A stretch of DNA of 64,000 bases from Burkholderia pseudomultivorans (GTDB lineage: Bacteria > Pseudomonadota > Gammaproteobacteria > Burkholderiales > Burkholderiaceae), in the NCBI RefSeq assembly GCF_001718415.1, contig NZ_CP013378.1, positions 3,224,001 to 3,288,000 on the forward strand, read 5' to 3'. A program made the translations under genes and the position numbers. Positions within the stretch are counted from its first letter, which is position 1; every line of letters begins with the position of its first letter. This document shows positions 7,611 through 18,811 of the stretch, one piece after another. The notes below the pieces were generated by a model that worked only from the letters and a program-made list of their open reading frames with translations, did not search any database and was not told where the DNA came from.

Positions 7611-9047
7611 TCAGGCCGGCTTCGCGGGCTTCAGCTGCATCGACTTGTACTCGAGATACTCTTCGAGCCCGTACGCGCCATTTTCGCGGCCGTAGCCTGA
7701 CTGCTTGTAGCCGCCGAACGGCGCGGCCATGTTCCAGGTGCCGCCGTTGATGTCGACCTGCCCGGTGCGGATGCGGCGCGCGACCCGCATCGCACGCTCG
7801 TCGCTGCCGGCCCACACCGCGCCGCCGAGCCCGTACGGGGAGTCGTTGGCGATGCGCACGGCATCGTCCTCGTCACGGTACGTGATGATCGACAGCACCG
7901 GCCCGAAGATTTCTTCCTGCGCAATCGTCGATTTCGGATCGACGCGGCCGAACACGGTCGGCTTCACGAAGAAGCCCTTGTCGATGCCGTCCGGCAGGCC
8001 CGTGCCGCCCGTCACGAGTTCCGCGCCGTCGTCGATCCCGCGCTGGATGTACGACTGCACGCGCTGCTGCTGCACCGCCGACGCGAGCGCGCCGAGACGC
8101 GTCGTCTCCTGGCGTGGATCGCCCGGCACGTAGGCTTCGGCCGCGGCCTTCGCGAGTTCGCGCGCTTCCTCGTAGCGCGCTTCCGGCACGAGCATGCGCG
8201 TATGCGCCGAGCAGGTCTGGCCCGCGTTCAGGTAGCACGCGTTGACCGTACCCTTCACCGCCGCCGCGAAATCCGCATCGTCGAGAATCACCGACGCCGA
8301 CTTGCCGCCCAGTTCGAGCGCGACACGCTTCACGCCGGCGGCCGCCAGCTCGGCCACGCGCTTGCCCGCGCGCGTCGAACCGGTGAACGACACCATGTCG
8401 ACGTCGGGATCGCTGGCGAGCACCTCGCCGACGACCGGGCCATAGCCGCACACCAGGTTGAACACGCCGGCCGGCAGCCCCGCTTCGTGAATCGCTTCGG
8501 CGAGCATGAACGCATTGAGCGGCGCGATCTCGGTCGGCTTCAGCACGACGGTGCAACCGGCCGCGAGCGCCGGCGCGACCTTCAGCGTGATCTGGTTGAG
8601 CGGATAGTTCCACGGCGTGATTGCCGCGACGACGCCGACCGGCTCGCGCACGACCAGCGAGTTGCCGACCTGCGCCTCGAATTCGAACGACTCGGCCAGC
8701 TTCGCGTACGCGTTCCAGTTGTAGATCGGGCCGCCGACCTGGATCGCGCGCGACAGCTTGATCGGCATCCCGACCTCGCCGGTGATCGACTGCGCGAGTT
8801 CCTCGCTGCGCGCCTGCAGATGCTCGGCGATCCGGCGCAGATAGCCTGCGCGCGTCGCGGCCGGCGTCGCGGCCCACGCGTCGAAGGCGGCCCGCGCGGC
8901 GCGGATTGCCGCCTGCGCGTCGGACGGCTGGCCTTCCGGAATCCGGCCGATCACGGCCTCGGTGCCCGAGTCGATCACGTCGATCGTGCCGGTGCCGGCC
9001 GGTTTACGCCATGCGCCGTCGATATAGAACTGGTCGTAGATTTTCAT
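7611..9047 (-). CDS. NAD(P)+-dependent aldehyde dehydrogenase
   Basis: Oxidises an aldehyde to its acid with NAD(P)+ in the cytoplasm. I chose the ATG at 9047 (478 residues, normal family length) with AGGA upstream; the frame extends a further ten codons without support. Family residues are intact: Asn146 in TPWN, Glu245 in LELGGKS and catalytic Cys279 in NAGQTCS. The C-terminal [15 protein letters not shown] is typical. It is monocistronic, ending in a strong terminator. The specific substrate cannot be assigned from the neighbours. Confidence 0.88.
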   Translation of the reverse strand: MKIYDQFYIDGAWRKPAGTGTIDVIDSGTEAVIGRIPEGQPSDAQAAIRAARAAFDAWAATPAATRAGYLRRIAEHLQARSEELAQSITGEVGMPIKLSRAIQVGGPIYNWNAYAKLAESFEFEAQVGNSLVVREPVGVVAAITPWNYPLNQITLKVAPALAAGCTVVLKPTEIAPLNAFMLAEAIHEAGLPAGVFNLVCGYGPVVGEVLASDPDVDMVSFTGSTRAGKRVAELAAAGVKRVALELGGKSASVILDDADFAAAVKGTVNACYLNAGQTCSAHTRMLVPEARYEEARELAKAAAEAYVPGDPRQETTRLGALASAVQQQRVQSYIQRGIDDGAELVTGGTGLPDGIDKGFFVKPTVFGRVDPKSTIAQEEIFGPVLSIITYRDEDDAVRIANDSPYGLGGAVWAGSDERAMRVARRIRTGQVDINGGTWNMAAPFGGYKQSGYGRENGAYGLEEYLEYKSMQLKPAKPA

Positions 9048-9302
9048 CGTCGTTCCTGTCTCCCGGAAAACGAACATTCTAACGAGTGCGATGCGGCGAC
9101 GCGATGTCGGCGGCCCGTTGCATACGATGGAACGCTTGCCGGGCGGGGGTGGCGGGCGATGCCGGGACGATTCCGGCGCGTCGGCGCCACATCCGCACCA
9201 TTCCGGGTGCGCCGCATGGTCCGCATCGTGCTATGTTTTTACTATCGATGCCGGCTTCCGCGGCTGCGCCGCCCGGCATCGACGCCTTTCGTGAGCGCTG
9301 CC

Positions 9303-9668
9303 ATGACCGACGCACCCCATACCCTCGGCTCGCACGACCGCCTGGAGCTGCTTTGCTGGCTCACCTGCGGCAATCTCGGCGCGTTTTACCTCAACGAATC
9401 CTGGCCCGACGCGACGTTCCAGGTGCAGGCCGCGCACCGCTGGCTCGACCGTCATCAACGGCAGGCCGACTGGCTCGCGATCGCGAAGCTGGCTGCGCTC
9501 GCGCAGGACATCGCGAAGCGCCACGCGAGCTTCGTCGATGCGACGTGGGCGCGCGACGCGGTCGAGGAAATCGTCGACACCGACGATCTCGACTACCGCG
9601 CGAAACTGGTGCAGTGGGTGTACGACGACTGCTGCAAGGCGCTCGCGGACAAACGGCTGGCCGACTGA
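9303..9668 (+). CDS. Hypothetical 121-residue protein
   Basis: I do not recognise this family. The frame encodes an acidic, mostly helical, soluble 121-residue protein with no signal peptide and no membrane segment. It has three tryptophans in the middle region and a DDCCKALADKR end with adjacent cysteines. GC-rich third positions and tight placement between two good genes support it as real. The ATG at 9303 is the best start, since upstream codons lack a ribosome site. It converges on the Lrp-type regulator gene, 22 bases apart, with no obvious terminator between. Confidence 0.65.
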   Translation: MTDAPHTLGSHDRLELLCWLTCGNLGAFYLNESWPDATFQVQAAHRWLDRHQRQADWLAIAKLAALAQDIAKRHASFVDATWARDAVEEIVDTDDLDYRAKLVQWVYDDCCKALADKRLAD

Positions 9669-9690
9669 GCGCACGCACCGGTGCGCGGCG

Positions 9691-10155
9691 TCACGCGATC
9701 GGCAGCCGCTGCGTCGACTTCAGCTGCCGCAGCGACAAATTCGAGCGAATGCTCAGCACGCCCGGCAGTTTGCGCAGCACGCGCTCGACGAAGTGGCTGT
9801 AGTCGTCGAGATCGGCCGCGACCACCTGCAGCAGGAAATCCGCTTCGCCGGTCGTGTTGTCGCACGCAAGCACGTTCGGGCTCGCCTGGATCAGGCGTTC
9901 GAACTCCGCCGTCACGGCCTCGCTGTGCTGCGTGCAGACGATCTGCACGAACGCCATCACGCCGAGCCCGAGCTTTCTGCGATCGAGCCGCGCGTGATAG
10001 CCCTCGATCAGCCCCGCCTCCTCCAGACGCCGCAGCCGTCGCCAGCACGACGTCTCGCTCAGCGAAAACGCTTCGGCAAGCCGCGCATTCGACACGCGCC
10101 CGTCCTGCTGGAGCATGTCGAGCATGCCGCGATCGATCCTGTCCAGTTGTTCCAT
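9691..10155 (-). CDS. Lrp/AsnC-family transcriptional regulator
   Basis: DNA-binding regulator of the Lrp/AsnC class, usually responding to amino acids or related metabolites. It has 154 residues, the standard length. The N-terminal winged helix-turn-helix spans about residues 5-52 (GRVSNARLAEAFSLSETSCW) and the C-terminal RAM effector domain about 65-145. AAGGAG stands six bases before the ATG. It is divergent from a zinc alcohol dehydrogenase gene, and the shared 133-base region holds a 14-base palindrome, so control of the dehydrogenase is likely but inferred. Confidence 0.9.
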   Translation of the reverse strand: MEQLDRIDRGMLDMLQQDGRVSNARLAEAFSLSETSCWRRLRRLEEAGLIEGYHARLDRRKLGLGVMAFVQIVCTQHSEAVTAEFERLIQASPNVLACDNTTGEADFLLQVVAADLDDYSHFVERVLRKLPGVLSIRSNLSLRQLKSTQRLPIA

Positions 10156-10238
10156 GAAAGCTCCTTGCAGCCATCGCGCGATGGTCGCAAGGCTATCTCA
10201 AAAGGATCCGGTTCTCAATCGAAAAACGAAAGATAAAT

Positions 10239-10259
10239 CCGGGCCGGCCCGGCTATATT
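10239..10259 (+). promoter_or_regulatory. Palindrome and -10 of the alcohol dehydrogenase gene
   Basis: CCGGGCCGGCCCGG (10239-10252) is a perfect 14-base palindrome directly before TATATT (10254-10259), a likely -10 about 30 bases before the GTG start. No good -35 is present, suggesting activator dependence. Confidence 0.4.
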
Positions 10260-10288
10260 GAAAGCATCGTTCGATACAGGAGGAGATA

Positions 10289-11335
10289 GTGAAAGCAGTC
10301 GTTTATGAAGCGTTCGGCGCGGCCCCGCGGCTGATGAACGTCGACGATCCGGCGCCGGCGCCCGACGGCGTCGTGATCGAAGTCAAGGCGACCGGAGTAT
10401 GCCGCAGCGACTGGCACGGCTGGATGGGGCACGATCCGGACATCGTGCTGCCGCACGTGCCGGGGCACGAGCTTGCCGGCGTCGTCGTCGCGGCGGGCGC
10501 GGCTGTCACGCGCTGGAAAGCCGGCGACCGCGTCACGGTGCCGTTCGTCGCCGGCTGCGGCCACTGCGCGGAATGCCATTCGGGCAACCAGCAAGTGTGC
10601 GAGCGGCAGTTCCAGCCGGGTTTCACGCACTGGGGCTCGTTCGCCCAGTACGTCGGCATCCACCACGCGGACCTGAACCTCGTACGGCTGCCCGATGCGC
10701 TCGATTTCGCGACCGCGGCGAGCCTCGGCTGCCGCTTCGTGACGTCGTTCCGCGCGGTGGTCGACCAGGGCCGCACGTCGGCCGGCCAGTGGGTCGCGGT
10801 GCACGGCTGCGGCGGCGTGGGCCTGTCGGCGATCATGATCGCGAACGCGATCGGCGCGAACGTCGTCGCAATCGACATTTCGGAACCGGCGCTCGCGCTC
10901 GCACGATCGCTCGGCGCGGCGGCGACCGTCAATGCATCGCAGGTCGCGGACGTGGTCGACGCGGTGAAGGACATCACGCGCGGCGGCGCGCATGTGTCGC
11001 TCGATGCGCTCGGCCATCCGACCACCTGCTTCAACTCGATCGGCAATCTGCGCCGCCGCGGCAGGCACGTGCAGGTCGGGCTCATGCTCGGCGAGCATGC
11101 GACGCCGGCCGTGCCGATGAGCAAGGTGATCGCATACGAACTGGAGATCCTCGGCAGCCACGGAATGCAGGCGCACCGATACGACGCAATGCTCGAGATG
11201 GTGCACGCCGGCAAGCTCGCACCAAGCCGGTTGATCGGCAAGGAAATCAGCCTCGGCCAGTCGATCGACGCGCTGATGAACATGAACCGCTTCGAAGGCG
11301 CCGGGGTGACGGTCGTGACGGATTTTTCAGGCTGA
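10289..11335 (+). CDS. Zinc-dependent medium-chain alcohol dehydrogenase
   Basis: NAD(P)-dependent alcohol dehydrogenase of the medium-chain zinc family, 348 residues. Catalytic zinc ligands Cys38 (GVCRSD) and His60-Glu61 (GHE) are seen. Four structural zinc cysteines occupy residues 90, 93, 96 and 104. The Rossmann loop GCGGVGLSA is near residues 170-180. It starts with GTG, supported by AGGAGGAGATA just upstream. The Lrp-type regulator is divergent. The substrate is unknown. Confidence 0.88.
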   Translation: MKAVVYEAFGAAPRLMNVDDPAPAPDGVVIEVKATGVCRSDWHGWMGHDPDIVLPHVPGHELAGVVVAAGAAVTRWKAGDRVTVPFVAGCGHCAECHSGNQQVCERQFQPGFTHWGSFAQYVGIHHADLNLVRLPDALDFATAASLGCRFVTSFRAVVDQGRTSAGQWVAVHGCGGVGLSAIMIANAIGANVVAIDISEPALALARSLGAAATVNASQVADVVDAVKDITRGGAHVSLDALGHPTTCFNSIGNLRRRGRHVQVGLMLGEHATPAVPMSKVIAYELEILGSHGMQAHRYDAMLEMVHAGKLAPSRLIGKEISLGQSIDALMNMNRFEGAGVTVVTDFSG

Positions 11336-11434
11336 CGGCGCGTGCCCGGTGCGCGACAGCGCCGTCCGGCATCGCGTTGCCCTCTGCGTTCGCACGCGAC
11401 GACTCGGCGCGCACGAACGTTGTCTGCGTGCGGC

Positions 11435-11911
11435 TTACAGCAGCGATTTCGCCTGCGACAACACCTTGTCGCAGATCTGCTTCGTGACCTGCTGCTTCAG
11501 GCCGCCACCACTCAGATCGAGCTTGTTGCCATTGCCGGCGTCCAGAATCCCGCTGGAGCCGCTGGTGTAGCCGCTGTCGGACGAGGCATTGCCGCCGAGC
11601 TTGCCGAGCAGCGCGTCCTTCACCGACGATGCGCTGCCGGATGCGCCGCCGAGATAGTTGTTCTGGATGCAGAACTGCAGCACGCCCGCGACATTGCCGG
11701 TGCTGCCCGGCATCAGCGACGCGCCGCCGCCACCCAGTGCACCGCCAAGACCGCCGAGATTGCCGAGCGCACCGCCGGCGCTGCCGCCCGAATCGCCGCC
11801 GCCGCCGACCTGCTTCAGTACGTCGCCGAGCTGCGCGTGGGCCACGGAAAACGGTGCGAGCAATCCGATCAGCGCGCCGGCAACGGTCGCGCGGTATAGA
11901 CGTGCATTCAT
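11435..11911 (-). CDS. DUF2501 (YjjA-like) secreted glycine-rich protein
   Basis: Secreted protein of the DUF2501 family, 158 residues. I chose the ATG at 11911 because it opens a good signal peptide (cleavage near SVAHA-QLGD, residue 26). Residues 37-80 are strongly Gly/Ser-rich with GGLGG repeats. The conserved C-terminal half carries two cysteines (QFCIQNN and KQICDKV) that could form a disulfide. It ends KSLL. The function of the family is not known. Confidence 0.8.
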   Translation of the reverse strand: MNARLYRATVAGALIGLLAPFSVAHAQLGDVLKQVGGGGDSGGSAGGALGNLGGLGGALGGGGASLMPGSTGNVAGVLQFCIQNNYLGGASGSASSVKDALLGKLGGNASSDSGYTSGSSGILDAGNGNKLDLSGGGLKQQVTKQICDKVLSQAKSLL

Positions 11912-12355
11912 GTAAAGCCTCCCGGGTTGTGACTGCGTGAGTGCGGTAAAGCGCATTCAAGGATACGCAATCGATCCGGGCATGACAGCCCCTGTACGCG
12001 ATTTGAAATGTCAGACATCGTGATTCCGCGGGAATTTGACAATGGTTGACGTGGGACGGGGGGCGGCATCCGGTGCGTGCATTGTCCTTGTCGCATACGC
12101 CGGCCGCCGGGCTCGGGCGATGTCCGGCGCGGAGCGAGTTGGTCGAATGGCGATGTGCGATCCGAAGCATTTCCAGCGCGTACGCGCGAGTGTCCGACCA
12201 CCAAAGCAAGAAGGCCCACACCGGCAATCTGCCGATGTGGGCCATTCGTGTTTGCGGCGGTCTCGCCTTACGCGTTCCGTTCAGATGCCCCTAGCGGGCC
12301 ATGCTGCGAGACACTCCAGAACGCTGAACGACGGTCCTGGCACAGACTCAGCGCA
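11912..12355. other. Intergenic region upstream of the DUF2501 gene
   Basis: About 440 bases without a supported gene. The right part holds the hairpin that probably ends the ABC-F transcript. The left part would hold the DUF2501 promoter and has two short dyads (ATGTC-A-GACAT and ATTCC-GCG-GGAAT, near 12008-12034) whose role is unknown. Confidence 0.5.
12213..12243 (-). terminator. Long hairpin downstream of the ABC-F gene
   Basis: Arms GGCCCACA/TGTGGGCC (12213-12220 and 12236-12243) plus an inner stem CGGCA/TGCCG with an ATC loop give 13 base pairs. On the minus strand it is followed by TTCTTGCTTT. It lies about 110 bases after the ABC-F stop. Confidence 0.55.
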
Positions 12356-13948
12356 TCAATCCTGCCCCTGACTCGCCAGGAAGTCCTCGTAATTCCCGCC
12401 GAAGTCGTTCAGCGTGCCGTCCGTCTTCACCTCGATGATGCGGTTCGCCAGCCCGCTCACGAACTCGCGGTCGTGCGACACGAAGATCAGCGTGCCCTCG
12501 AACTTCTCGAGCGCGATCTGCAGCGACTCGATCGACTCCATGTCCATGTGGTTGGTCGGCTCGTCCATCAGCAGCACGTTGTGGCGGCCGAGCATCAGCT
12601 TGCCCCAGATCATGCGGCCCTTCTCGCCGCCCGACAGCACCTTCACCGACTTGCGGATGTCGTCCGCCGAGAACAGCAGGCGGCCGAGCGTGCCGCGCAC
12701 CATCGTCTCGTCGTCGCCGTCCTGACGGTACTGGTCGATCCAGTCCATCAGCGTGATGTCGTTCGGGAATTCCTCGTAGGTGTCCTGCGGCATGTAGCCG
12801 ACGTTCGCGTTCTCCGACCACTTCACCGTCCCGTGATCGAGCGCGAGATTGCCGAGCAGTGCACGCAGCAGCGTCGTCTTGCCCGCGCCGTTCTCGCCGA
12901 TGATCGCGATGCGCTCGCCCGGCTGCACCGACAGGTTGAAGTTCTGGAAGATCGTGCGGTCGTACTTCTTCGTGATGTCTTCCGCGACCACCGCGATGTT
13001 GTGCAGCTTCTTCTCGAACTCGAAGCGGATGAACGGGTTCTGGCGCGACGAAGGCTTGAATTCCTCGATCTTGATCTTGTCGATCTGCTTCGCACGGCTC
13101 GTCGCCTGGCGCGCCTTAGACTTGTTCGCCGAGAAGCGGCGCACGAAGTCCTGCAGTTCGGCCACGCGTTCCTTCGCACGCGCATTCGCGGCGGCCTGGC
13201 GCTCGCGCGCCTGTGCCGACGCCAGCATGTAGTCGTCGTAGTTGCCCGGCCAGACCTTCAGCGTGCCGTAGTCCATGTCGGCCATGTGCGTGCACACCGA
13301 GTTCAGGAAGTGACGATCGTGCGAGATGATGATCATCGTCGAGTTGTACTCGTTGAGCGTGTGCTCGAGCCAACGGATCGAGTTGATGTCGAGGTTGTTG
13401 GTCGGTTCGTCGAGCAGCAGCACGTCCGGCTTCGAGAACAGCGCCTGCGCAAGCAGCACGCGCAGCTTCCAGCCCGGCGCGACGTCGCGCATCGGGCCGT
13501 TGTGGAACTTCTCCTCGATGCCGATGCCGAGCAGCAGCGCGCCCGCGCGCGCCTCGGCGTCGTAGCCGCCGTATTCGGCGAACTTGCCTTCGAGCTCGGC
13601 CGCGTGCATGTAGTCGTCGTCGGTGGCTTCCGGGTTCGCGTAGATCGCATCACGCTCGGTCATCGCGGCCCACATCTCGGTGTGGCCCATCATCACGACG
13701 TCGAGCACGCGCACGTCCTCATACGCGAACTGGTCCTGGCGCAGCTTGCCGAGGCGCACGTTCGGCTCGAGCGCGACGTTGCCGGCGCTCGGCTCGAGGT
13801 CGCCGCCGAGGATCTTCATGAACGTCGACTTGCCGCAGCCGTTCGCGCCGATCAGACCATAGCGGTTGCCCTCGCCGAATTTGACCGAGATATTCTCGAA
13901 CAAGGGCTTCGGCCCGAATTGCATCGTGATGTTGGCAGTAGAAAGCAC
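12356..13948 (-). CDS. ybiT: ABC-F ATPase, YbiT-like
   Basis: Soluble ABC-F protein with two ATPase domains and no membrane part; such proteins act on the ribosome as translation factors. I chose the GTG at 13948 ([11 protein letters not shown] follows), giving 530 residues, the same as E. coli YbiT. Walker A motifs are GANGCGKST (residues about 34-42) and GENGAGKTT (mid-protein). Both Walker B motifs read LLLDEPTN or LLMDEPTN. The linker between domains is Lys/Arg-rich. It is distinct from EttA and Uup by length and the missing C-terminal coiled coil. It is monocistronic. Confidence 0.85.
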   Translation of the reverse strand: MLSTANITMQFGPKPLFENISVKFGEGNRYGLIGANGCGKSTFMKILGGDLEPSAGNVALEPNVRLGKLRQDQFAYEDVRVLDVVMMGHTEMWAAMTERDAIYANPEATDDDYMHAAELEGKFAEYGGYDAEARAGALLLGIGIEEKFHNGPMRDVAPGWKLRVLLAQALFSKPDVLLLDEPTNNLDINSIRWLEHTLNEYNSTMIIISHDRHFLNSVCTHMADMDYGTLKVWPGNYDDYMLASAQARERQAAANARAKERVAELQDFVRRFSANKSKARQATSRAKQIDKIKIEEFKPSSRQNPFIRFEFEKKLHNIAVVAEDITKKYDRTIFQNFNLSVQPGERIAIIGENGAGKTTLLRALLGNLALDHGTVKWSENANVGYMPQDTYEEFPNDITLMDWIDQYRQDGDDETMVRGTLGRLLFSADDIRKSVKVLSGGEKGRMIWGKLMLGRHNVLLMDEPTNHMDMESIESLQIALEKFEGTLIFVSHDREFVSGLANRIIEVKTDGTLNDFGGNYEDFLASQGQD

Positions 13949-14092
13949 GGCAGGTCCCGTTAAGAGAGAAATCGACGGAAAACCGTGTATTTTAGCAGGT
14001 GTCGGAGAAACTGCCGACCGCACCGTTCCGGCCCCGCCAATTTGCCTGCCGCGCGCGGCATCCGGCCGCGCCCGCGCGCCCCGTCCGCCGCC

Positions 14093-16384
14093 TCACTTGC
14101 CGGCTTTCGCCGCCGCCCGCTGCGCCGCCTTGGCGTTCATCTGCCCGAACAGCGTCGAGCACGGCACGTCCTTGTTATTGCTCGGCGCGATCAGCGGAAT
14201 CAGCGCCGCGAACGGGTTGATCAGCCCGAGCCCGACCATCGCGCCCGCGCGCAGCGCCAGCGCGCCCGCATCGACGCCGACGTCCGGGTTCTTGAACGTG
14301 CCCTTCGCATACAGCGGCGAGCGCAGCGAGAAGATCCGGAAGCCCTTCGTATGCGGGTGGATCTTCAGGTTCAGCGTTTCGTCGCGCAGGCTGATCGGGC
14401 CGTCGACGTTGATCAGCGCGTCGTCGGTATCGAGCGCGAACACCTTCGGATCGAGGATGCCGTTGGTCGCGACGAAGTCGATCGCTGCGCAATTGATCTT
14501 CACGTCGTTGTTGCCGAACAGCTTCTCGTAGACGACGTTCGCGACATTCAGCCCCGCGGCCTCCATCAGCAGGCGGCTGATGCGGCCGTCGGTCACGAGC
14601 GCCTTCACTTCGCCGTTCGAGGTCGCCGCGAGCGCGGCGGGCGAGTTGCCGGTCGCCGACAGCGACGCGTCGCCGTTGATCTCGCCGAGCGCCGACTGCA
14701 TGACCTTCTGCGTCGGGAACAGCTGCTTGAGCTTCAGGTGCCGTGCGGCCACCGTGAAGCGCCCCTTCAGCGGCGCGCCGCTGCCGTCGAGATGCGCGGT
14801 CGTCGCGAGCGTGCCGCCCGCGACGCCGAACTGCAGCGGTTCGAGCGACAGCACGCCGTCCTGCATCACGATGTGCGTATACAGGTTGGTGACCGGCAGG
14901 TTCGCGCTCTTGATCAGCTTGCGGCCCGTAAACTTCACATCCGCGTCGAGCGCGCGCCAGCGGTCGGTACGGAACGTCTCGACCGGCAGCACGCGGCCCG
15001 GCGGCTGATGCGTCGTGTCGCCGCGCTTGGCCTTGCTCGCGGCCGTATCCGCGCCGATCACGGGCGCGAGGTCGGAGAACTGCAGCAGGTTCGACACGAG
15101 TTCGCCGGACAGCTTGGGCCGCGGCTGACGCTGCGCGTAGGTGAGCGTGCCGCCGAGATCGCTGCCGCCGACGCGCCCGTTGAAGTTCTCGTAGCGGAAC
15201 GTGCTCGCATGCGGCTTGAAGTTGCCGATCAGACGCCCTTCGGTTGCGTAAGGCGGCGTGTCGGGCAGCGTGATGCCGGTCAGCGCATAGAGGTGCGACA
15301 TCGACGTGCCCTGCAGCCACAGCCGCAGGTCGAGCGCCGCGAGATGCATCGGATCGGTCAGCGTGCCGACGATCGCGAGGCGCGTATCGCCGGCCTTCAC
15401 GTCGGCCTGCAGCGGGAACGGCTGCGTCGCGTTCTGGACCGCGAGCACGCCGCCGATCTTGCCCGTGCCGTTGATCGGCACGTTCTTGTAGCGGCCGTCG
15501 ACCTTCAGCCCGAAGGCGTACGTGGGGCCGGCCGGTTTCGCGGCAGGCGCGGCAGCGCCGCTTGCGCCGGATGCGGCAGCCGTTTTCGATGCGGGCGCAG
15601 CCTTCGACGCGGACGCAGCCGAAGCCGCCGAAGCGGCGGCAGCCACCACCGCCGACGACGCGCCGCTCGCCGCCTGCGCCGCCGACGCGCTCGACGCGGC
15701 CTCGGCATTCGCCTTCGCGCTCAACTGCGCGGCACCGCGTTTGCCGACGCGCTGCGCGGACGCCGCGCGCGACGTCTGCTCCTGTTCCTTGAGCACGTCG
15801 CCGAGCGGGATGGGCTGGCCGAGCGTATCGATTGCGACCGTCAGGTCCGCCTTCGTGATCGCATCGCGATACACGACGGTCCCTTTCGCGAAGCCGAAGC
15901 TGTCGAGCCGCACCTTCCACGTCGAAGGCTGCGATGATTGCTTGAACTGGAATGTCCAGGTATTGCGGCCGTCGGCGAGCCGCTCGAGATCGATCGCGGG
16001 ATTGACGACGTCGATGGATGGAATGACGATCTCGTGCGCGAGCAGCGGCAGGATCGCGAGATCGAAGTGCGCGGCATCGAGCGTCGCGAACTTCGGCGAC
16101 TTCGCCCAGTCGGGGTTGCCGATCTCGATTTGCGTCGCGGAGAAACTCGGCCAGGGCACCCACGCGCGCCAGCCGGTCTCGCCGTCGGGCCGGCGCCAGC
16201 CGACCTTGATGTCGCCGTTGATTGCGAACGGGCGGCCGAGCGCGGCGCTCACCTGTTCGTTGACCCACGGCTTCGCGCGGTTCCAGTCGAACGTGAAAAG
16301 AAAGACGCCGGCCGCCGCGATCAAGACCGCGACGATGCCGACGATCCATGCAGCCGATTTGCCGATGGCCCGGGTAAGCGTCAT
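14093..16384 (-). CDS. AsmA-family membrane-anchored protein with Ala/Ser-rich insertion
   Basis: AsmA-like protein, 763 residues, anchored by one N-terminal helix (about 13-33) with a large periplasmic body; relatives help move phospholipid to the outer membrane. I chose the ATG at 16384 because the membrane helix follows at once. Conserved AsmA blocks flank an unusual low-complexity stretch at roughly residues 200-285, built from Ala, Ser and Lys. The C-terminal part keeps the family NNDVKINCAAIDF-type motif and ends in a basic tail. It is divergent from fetA. Membership is clear; which AsmA paralogue it is remains uncertain. Confidence 0.85.
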   Translation of the reverse strand: MTLTRAIGKSAAWIVGIVAVLIAAAGVFLFTFDWNRAKPWVNEQVSAALGRPFAINGDIKVGWRRPDGETGWRAWVPWPSFSATQIEIGNPDWAKSPKFATLDAAHFDLAILPLLAHEIVIPSIDVVNPAIDLERLADGRNTWTFQFKQSSQPSTWKVRLDSFGFAKGTVVYRDAITKADLTVAIDTLGQPIPLGDVLKEQEQTSRAASAQRVGKRGAAQLSAKANAEAASSASAAQAASGASSAVVAAAASAASAASASKAAPASKTAAASGASGAAAPAAKPAGPTYAFGLKVDGRYKNVPINGTGKIGGVLAVQNATQPFPLQADVKAGDTRLAIVGTLTDPMHLAALDLRLWLQGTSMSHLYALTGITLPDTPPYATEGRLIGNFKPHASTFRYENFNGRVGGSDLGGTLTYAQRQPRPKLSGELVSNLLQFSDLAPVIGADTAASKAKRGDTTHQPPGRVLPVETFRTDRWRALDADVKFTGRKLIKSANLPVTNLYTHIVMQDGVLSLEPLQFGVAGGTLATTAHLDGSGAPLKGRFTVAARHLKLKQLFPTQKVMQSALGEINGDASLSATGNSPAALAATSNGEVKALVTDGRISRLLMEAAGLNVANVVYEKLFGNNDVKINCAAIDFVATNGILDPKVFALDTDDALINVDGPISLRDETLNLKIHPHTKGFRIFSLRSPLYAKGTFKNPDVGVDAGALALRAGAMVGLGLINPFAALIPLIAPSNNKDVPCSTLFGQMNAKAAQRAAAKAGK

Positions 16385-16536
16385 GGCGGTTCCGTTGTTG
16401 TTCTGCAAGTAGCCGCGCGATGCCGGGCCGCTACGTGGACAGACGGCGCACGACACCCGCGCGAGCTTTTCAATAGGTATTATGACGCACGCGCCGACAC
16501 TGCTCCGGCACATTAACGCTTTTTTTCATTTGTGAC

Positions 16537-17234
<698 letters not shown>

Positions 17235-17238
<4 letters not shown>

Positions 17239-18038
17239 GCCCGGCGCTGCAGGACCTGAGCCTCGTCGACGTCGGCATCGCCGCGGCGCTGGTCGCGATC
17301 AACGGCGCGATTTCGGCGGCGCTGTCGCTCGGGCTCGGCCACAAGCTCGGCCTCGCCGCCGTGCGCACCGTGGTCCAGCTGCTCGCGATCGGCTACGTGC
17401 TCGGCTGGGTATTCGGTCATCCTCACTGGTATGTCGTGCTGCCGCTCACCGCGTTGATGACGCTGATCGCGGGCTTCGCCGGCGCGGGACGCGGCAAGCA
17501 CACGTATCGCGGCCAGCGCGTCGACAGCATCGCGTCGATCTGGTGCAGCAGCTGGTTCGTCGCGGCGATCGGCCTGTTCGTCGTGATCCGCATCCATCCG
17601 TGGTACGCGCCGCAATATGCGATCCCGATCCTCGGGATGATCCTCGGCAATACGCTGACGGGCGTGTCGCTCGGCGTCGAGCGGATGATGGAGGAGCTGA
17701 CTGCGCGCCGCGACCGGGTCGAAACCGCGCTCGCGCTCGGCGCGACGCGCTGGGAAGCCGCGCAGGATGCGGCGCGCCAGGCCGTGCGCGCGGGGATGCT
17801 GCCGACGCTGAACCAGATGGCCGTGGTCGGCGTCGTCAGCCTGCCGGGGATGATGACCGGCCAGGTGCTGGCCGGCCAGTCGCCGCTGCAGGCAGTGCGC
17901 TACCAGATCGTGATCATGTTCCTGATCGCCGCGGCGTCGGCACTCGGCACGGTCGGCGCGGTGCTGATGACCTATCGCCGGCTGTTCTCGGCCGACCACC
18001 GCTTTCTCGCATCGCGGCTCGAGGAGCGCGCGACCTGA
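17235..18038 (+). CDS. fetB: FetB/YbbM-type ABC permease (UPF0014)
   Basis: Membrane subunit partner of the preceding ATPase, 267 residues with about seven hydrophobic helices. The UPF0014 signature region is present: the GMILGNTLTGVSLG segment, then a basic loop LTARRDRVETALALGATRWEA that resembles an ATPase-docking loop, then LPGMMTGQVLAG. Its ATG lies inside the fetA stop. It converges with a small secreted-protein gene 62 bases away. Confidence 0.85.
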
Positions 18039-18100
18039 CGGGCGGCGGTACGCACGTTGTGCGCGCAACCGGCATCAGGCCGGGCCGCGCGCGACGGCGC

Positions 18101-18652
18101 TCAGTGCTTGATCGACAGCGTGACCTTGGTGCCGTCGCTCAGCGTGACCGACTTCGAGCCCCCGTTGGTCGACAGCGACAGCCACTTCACCTGGCTCACC
18201 GACACCACTTCCGGGCATTGCAGCGACTTGCCGCCGGCCGTCACGGTCCGCGTGCCCTTCGGCGCGGCTGCCTGGAAGCTCATCTGCACGTTCGCCATGC
18301 CCTTCGCATCGACCGACGGCGCGAGCCGGACCTGCGTCTGGCGCACCATCGCGCCGTTCGCGTCGCGCGGCAGGTTGTCGGCGTTCGGGCAGCCGTCGGG
18401 CATCGCGACCGCGCCGCCCGGCGGCACCGACTTCCAGTTGAAGTCGTCCGTTTCGCCGGAGCGGATCTTGCGGGTTTCCTGCGTATTGCCGAAGGTCTTC
18501 GAGTCGACCTTGACGGTGTAGTCGAGCTGCCCGGTGCCGCCGCCCTTCAGGCTGCCCTTGACCGGCGGCGCGGCGAACACGCTCGCGCTGACGCATGCCG
18601 CCGCAAACACGAACGACCACGATGCGGCGACTGACAAGCTGCGTTGGCTCAT
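18101..18652 (-). CDS. Secreted hypothetical protein, 183 residues
   Basis: I cannot name the family with confidence; it resembles Burkholderia-restricted secreted proteins of unknown function. The ATG at 18652 opens a signal peptide with likely cleavage near residues 27-28 (SVFA-APPV). The mature part is beta-rich, with two isolated cysteines (PDGCPNA and LQCPEV) that may pair. There are no enzyme motifs. GAGGTCAGC upstream of the start provides a ribosome site. It converges with fetB and is followed by no clear terminator. Confidence 0.7.
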   Translation of the reverse strand: MSQRSLSVAASWSFVFAAACVSASVFAAPPVKGSLKGGGTGQLDYTVKVDSKTFGNTQETRKIRSGETDDFNWKSVPPGGAVAMPDGCPNADNLPRDANGAMVRQTQVRLAPSVDAKGMANVQMSFQAAAPKGTRTVTAGGKSLQCPEVVSVSQVKWLSLSTNGGSKSVTLSDGTKVTLSIKH

Positions 18653-18811
18653 GCTGACCTCCTTGGTATACGGCGGCACGCGCGTGCCGCGCGGTTATCG
18701 ATGCATGATGCGTTGCCAGTCTACCGCCAAGCGGCACCCGATGCGTCGCGAACGCATCGGGTGTTACCCCGCTTGCGTTCGCGGCGATGGGTCCGTACGC
18801 GCGACGCCGGT

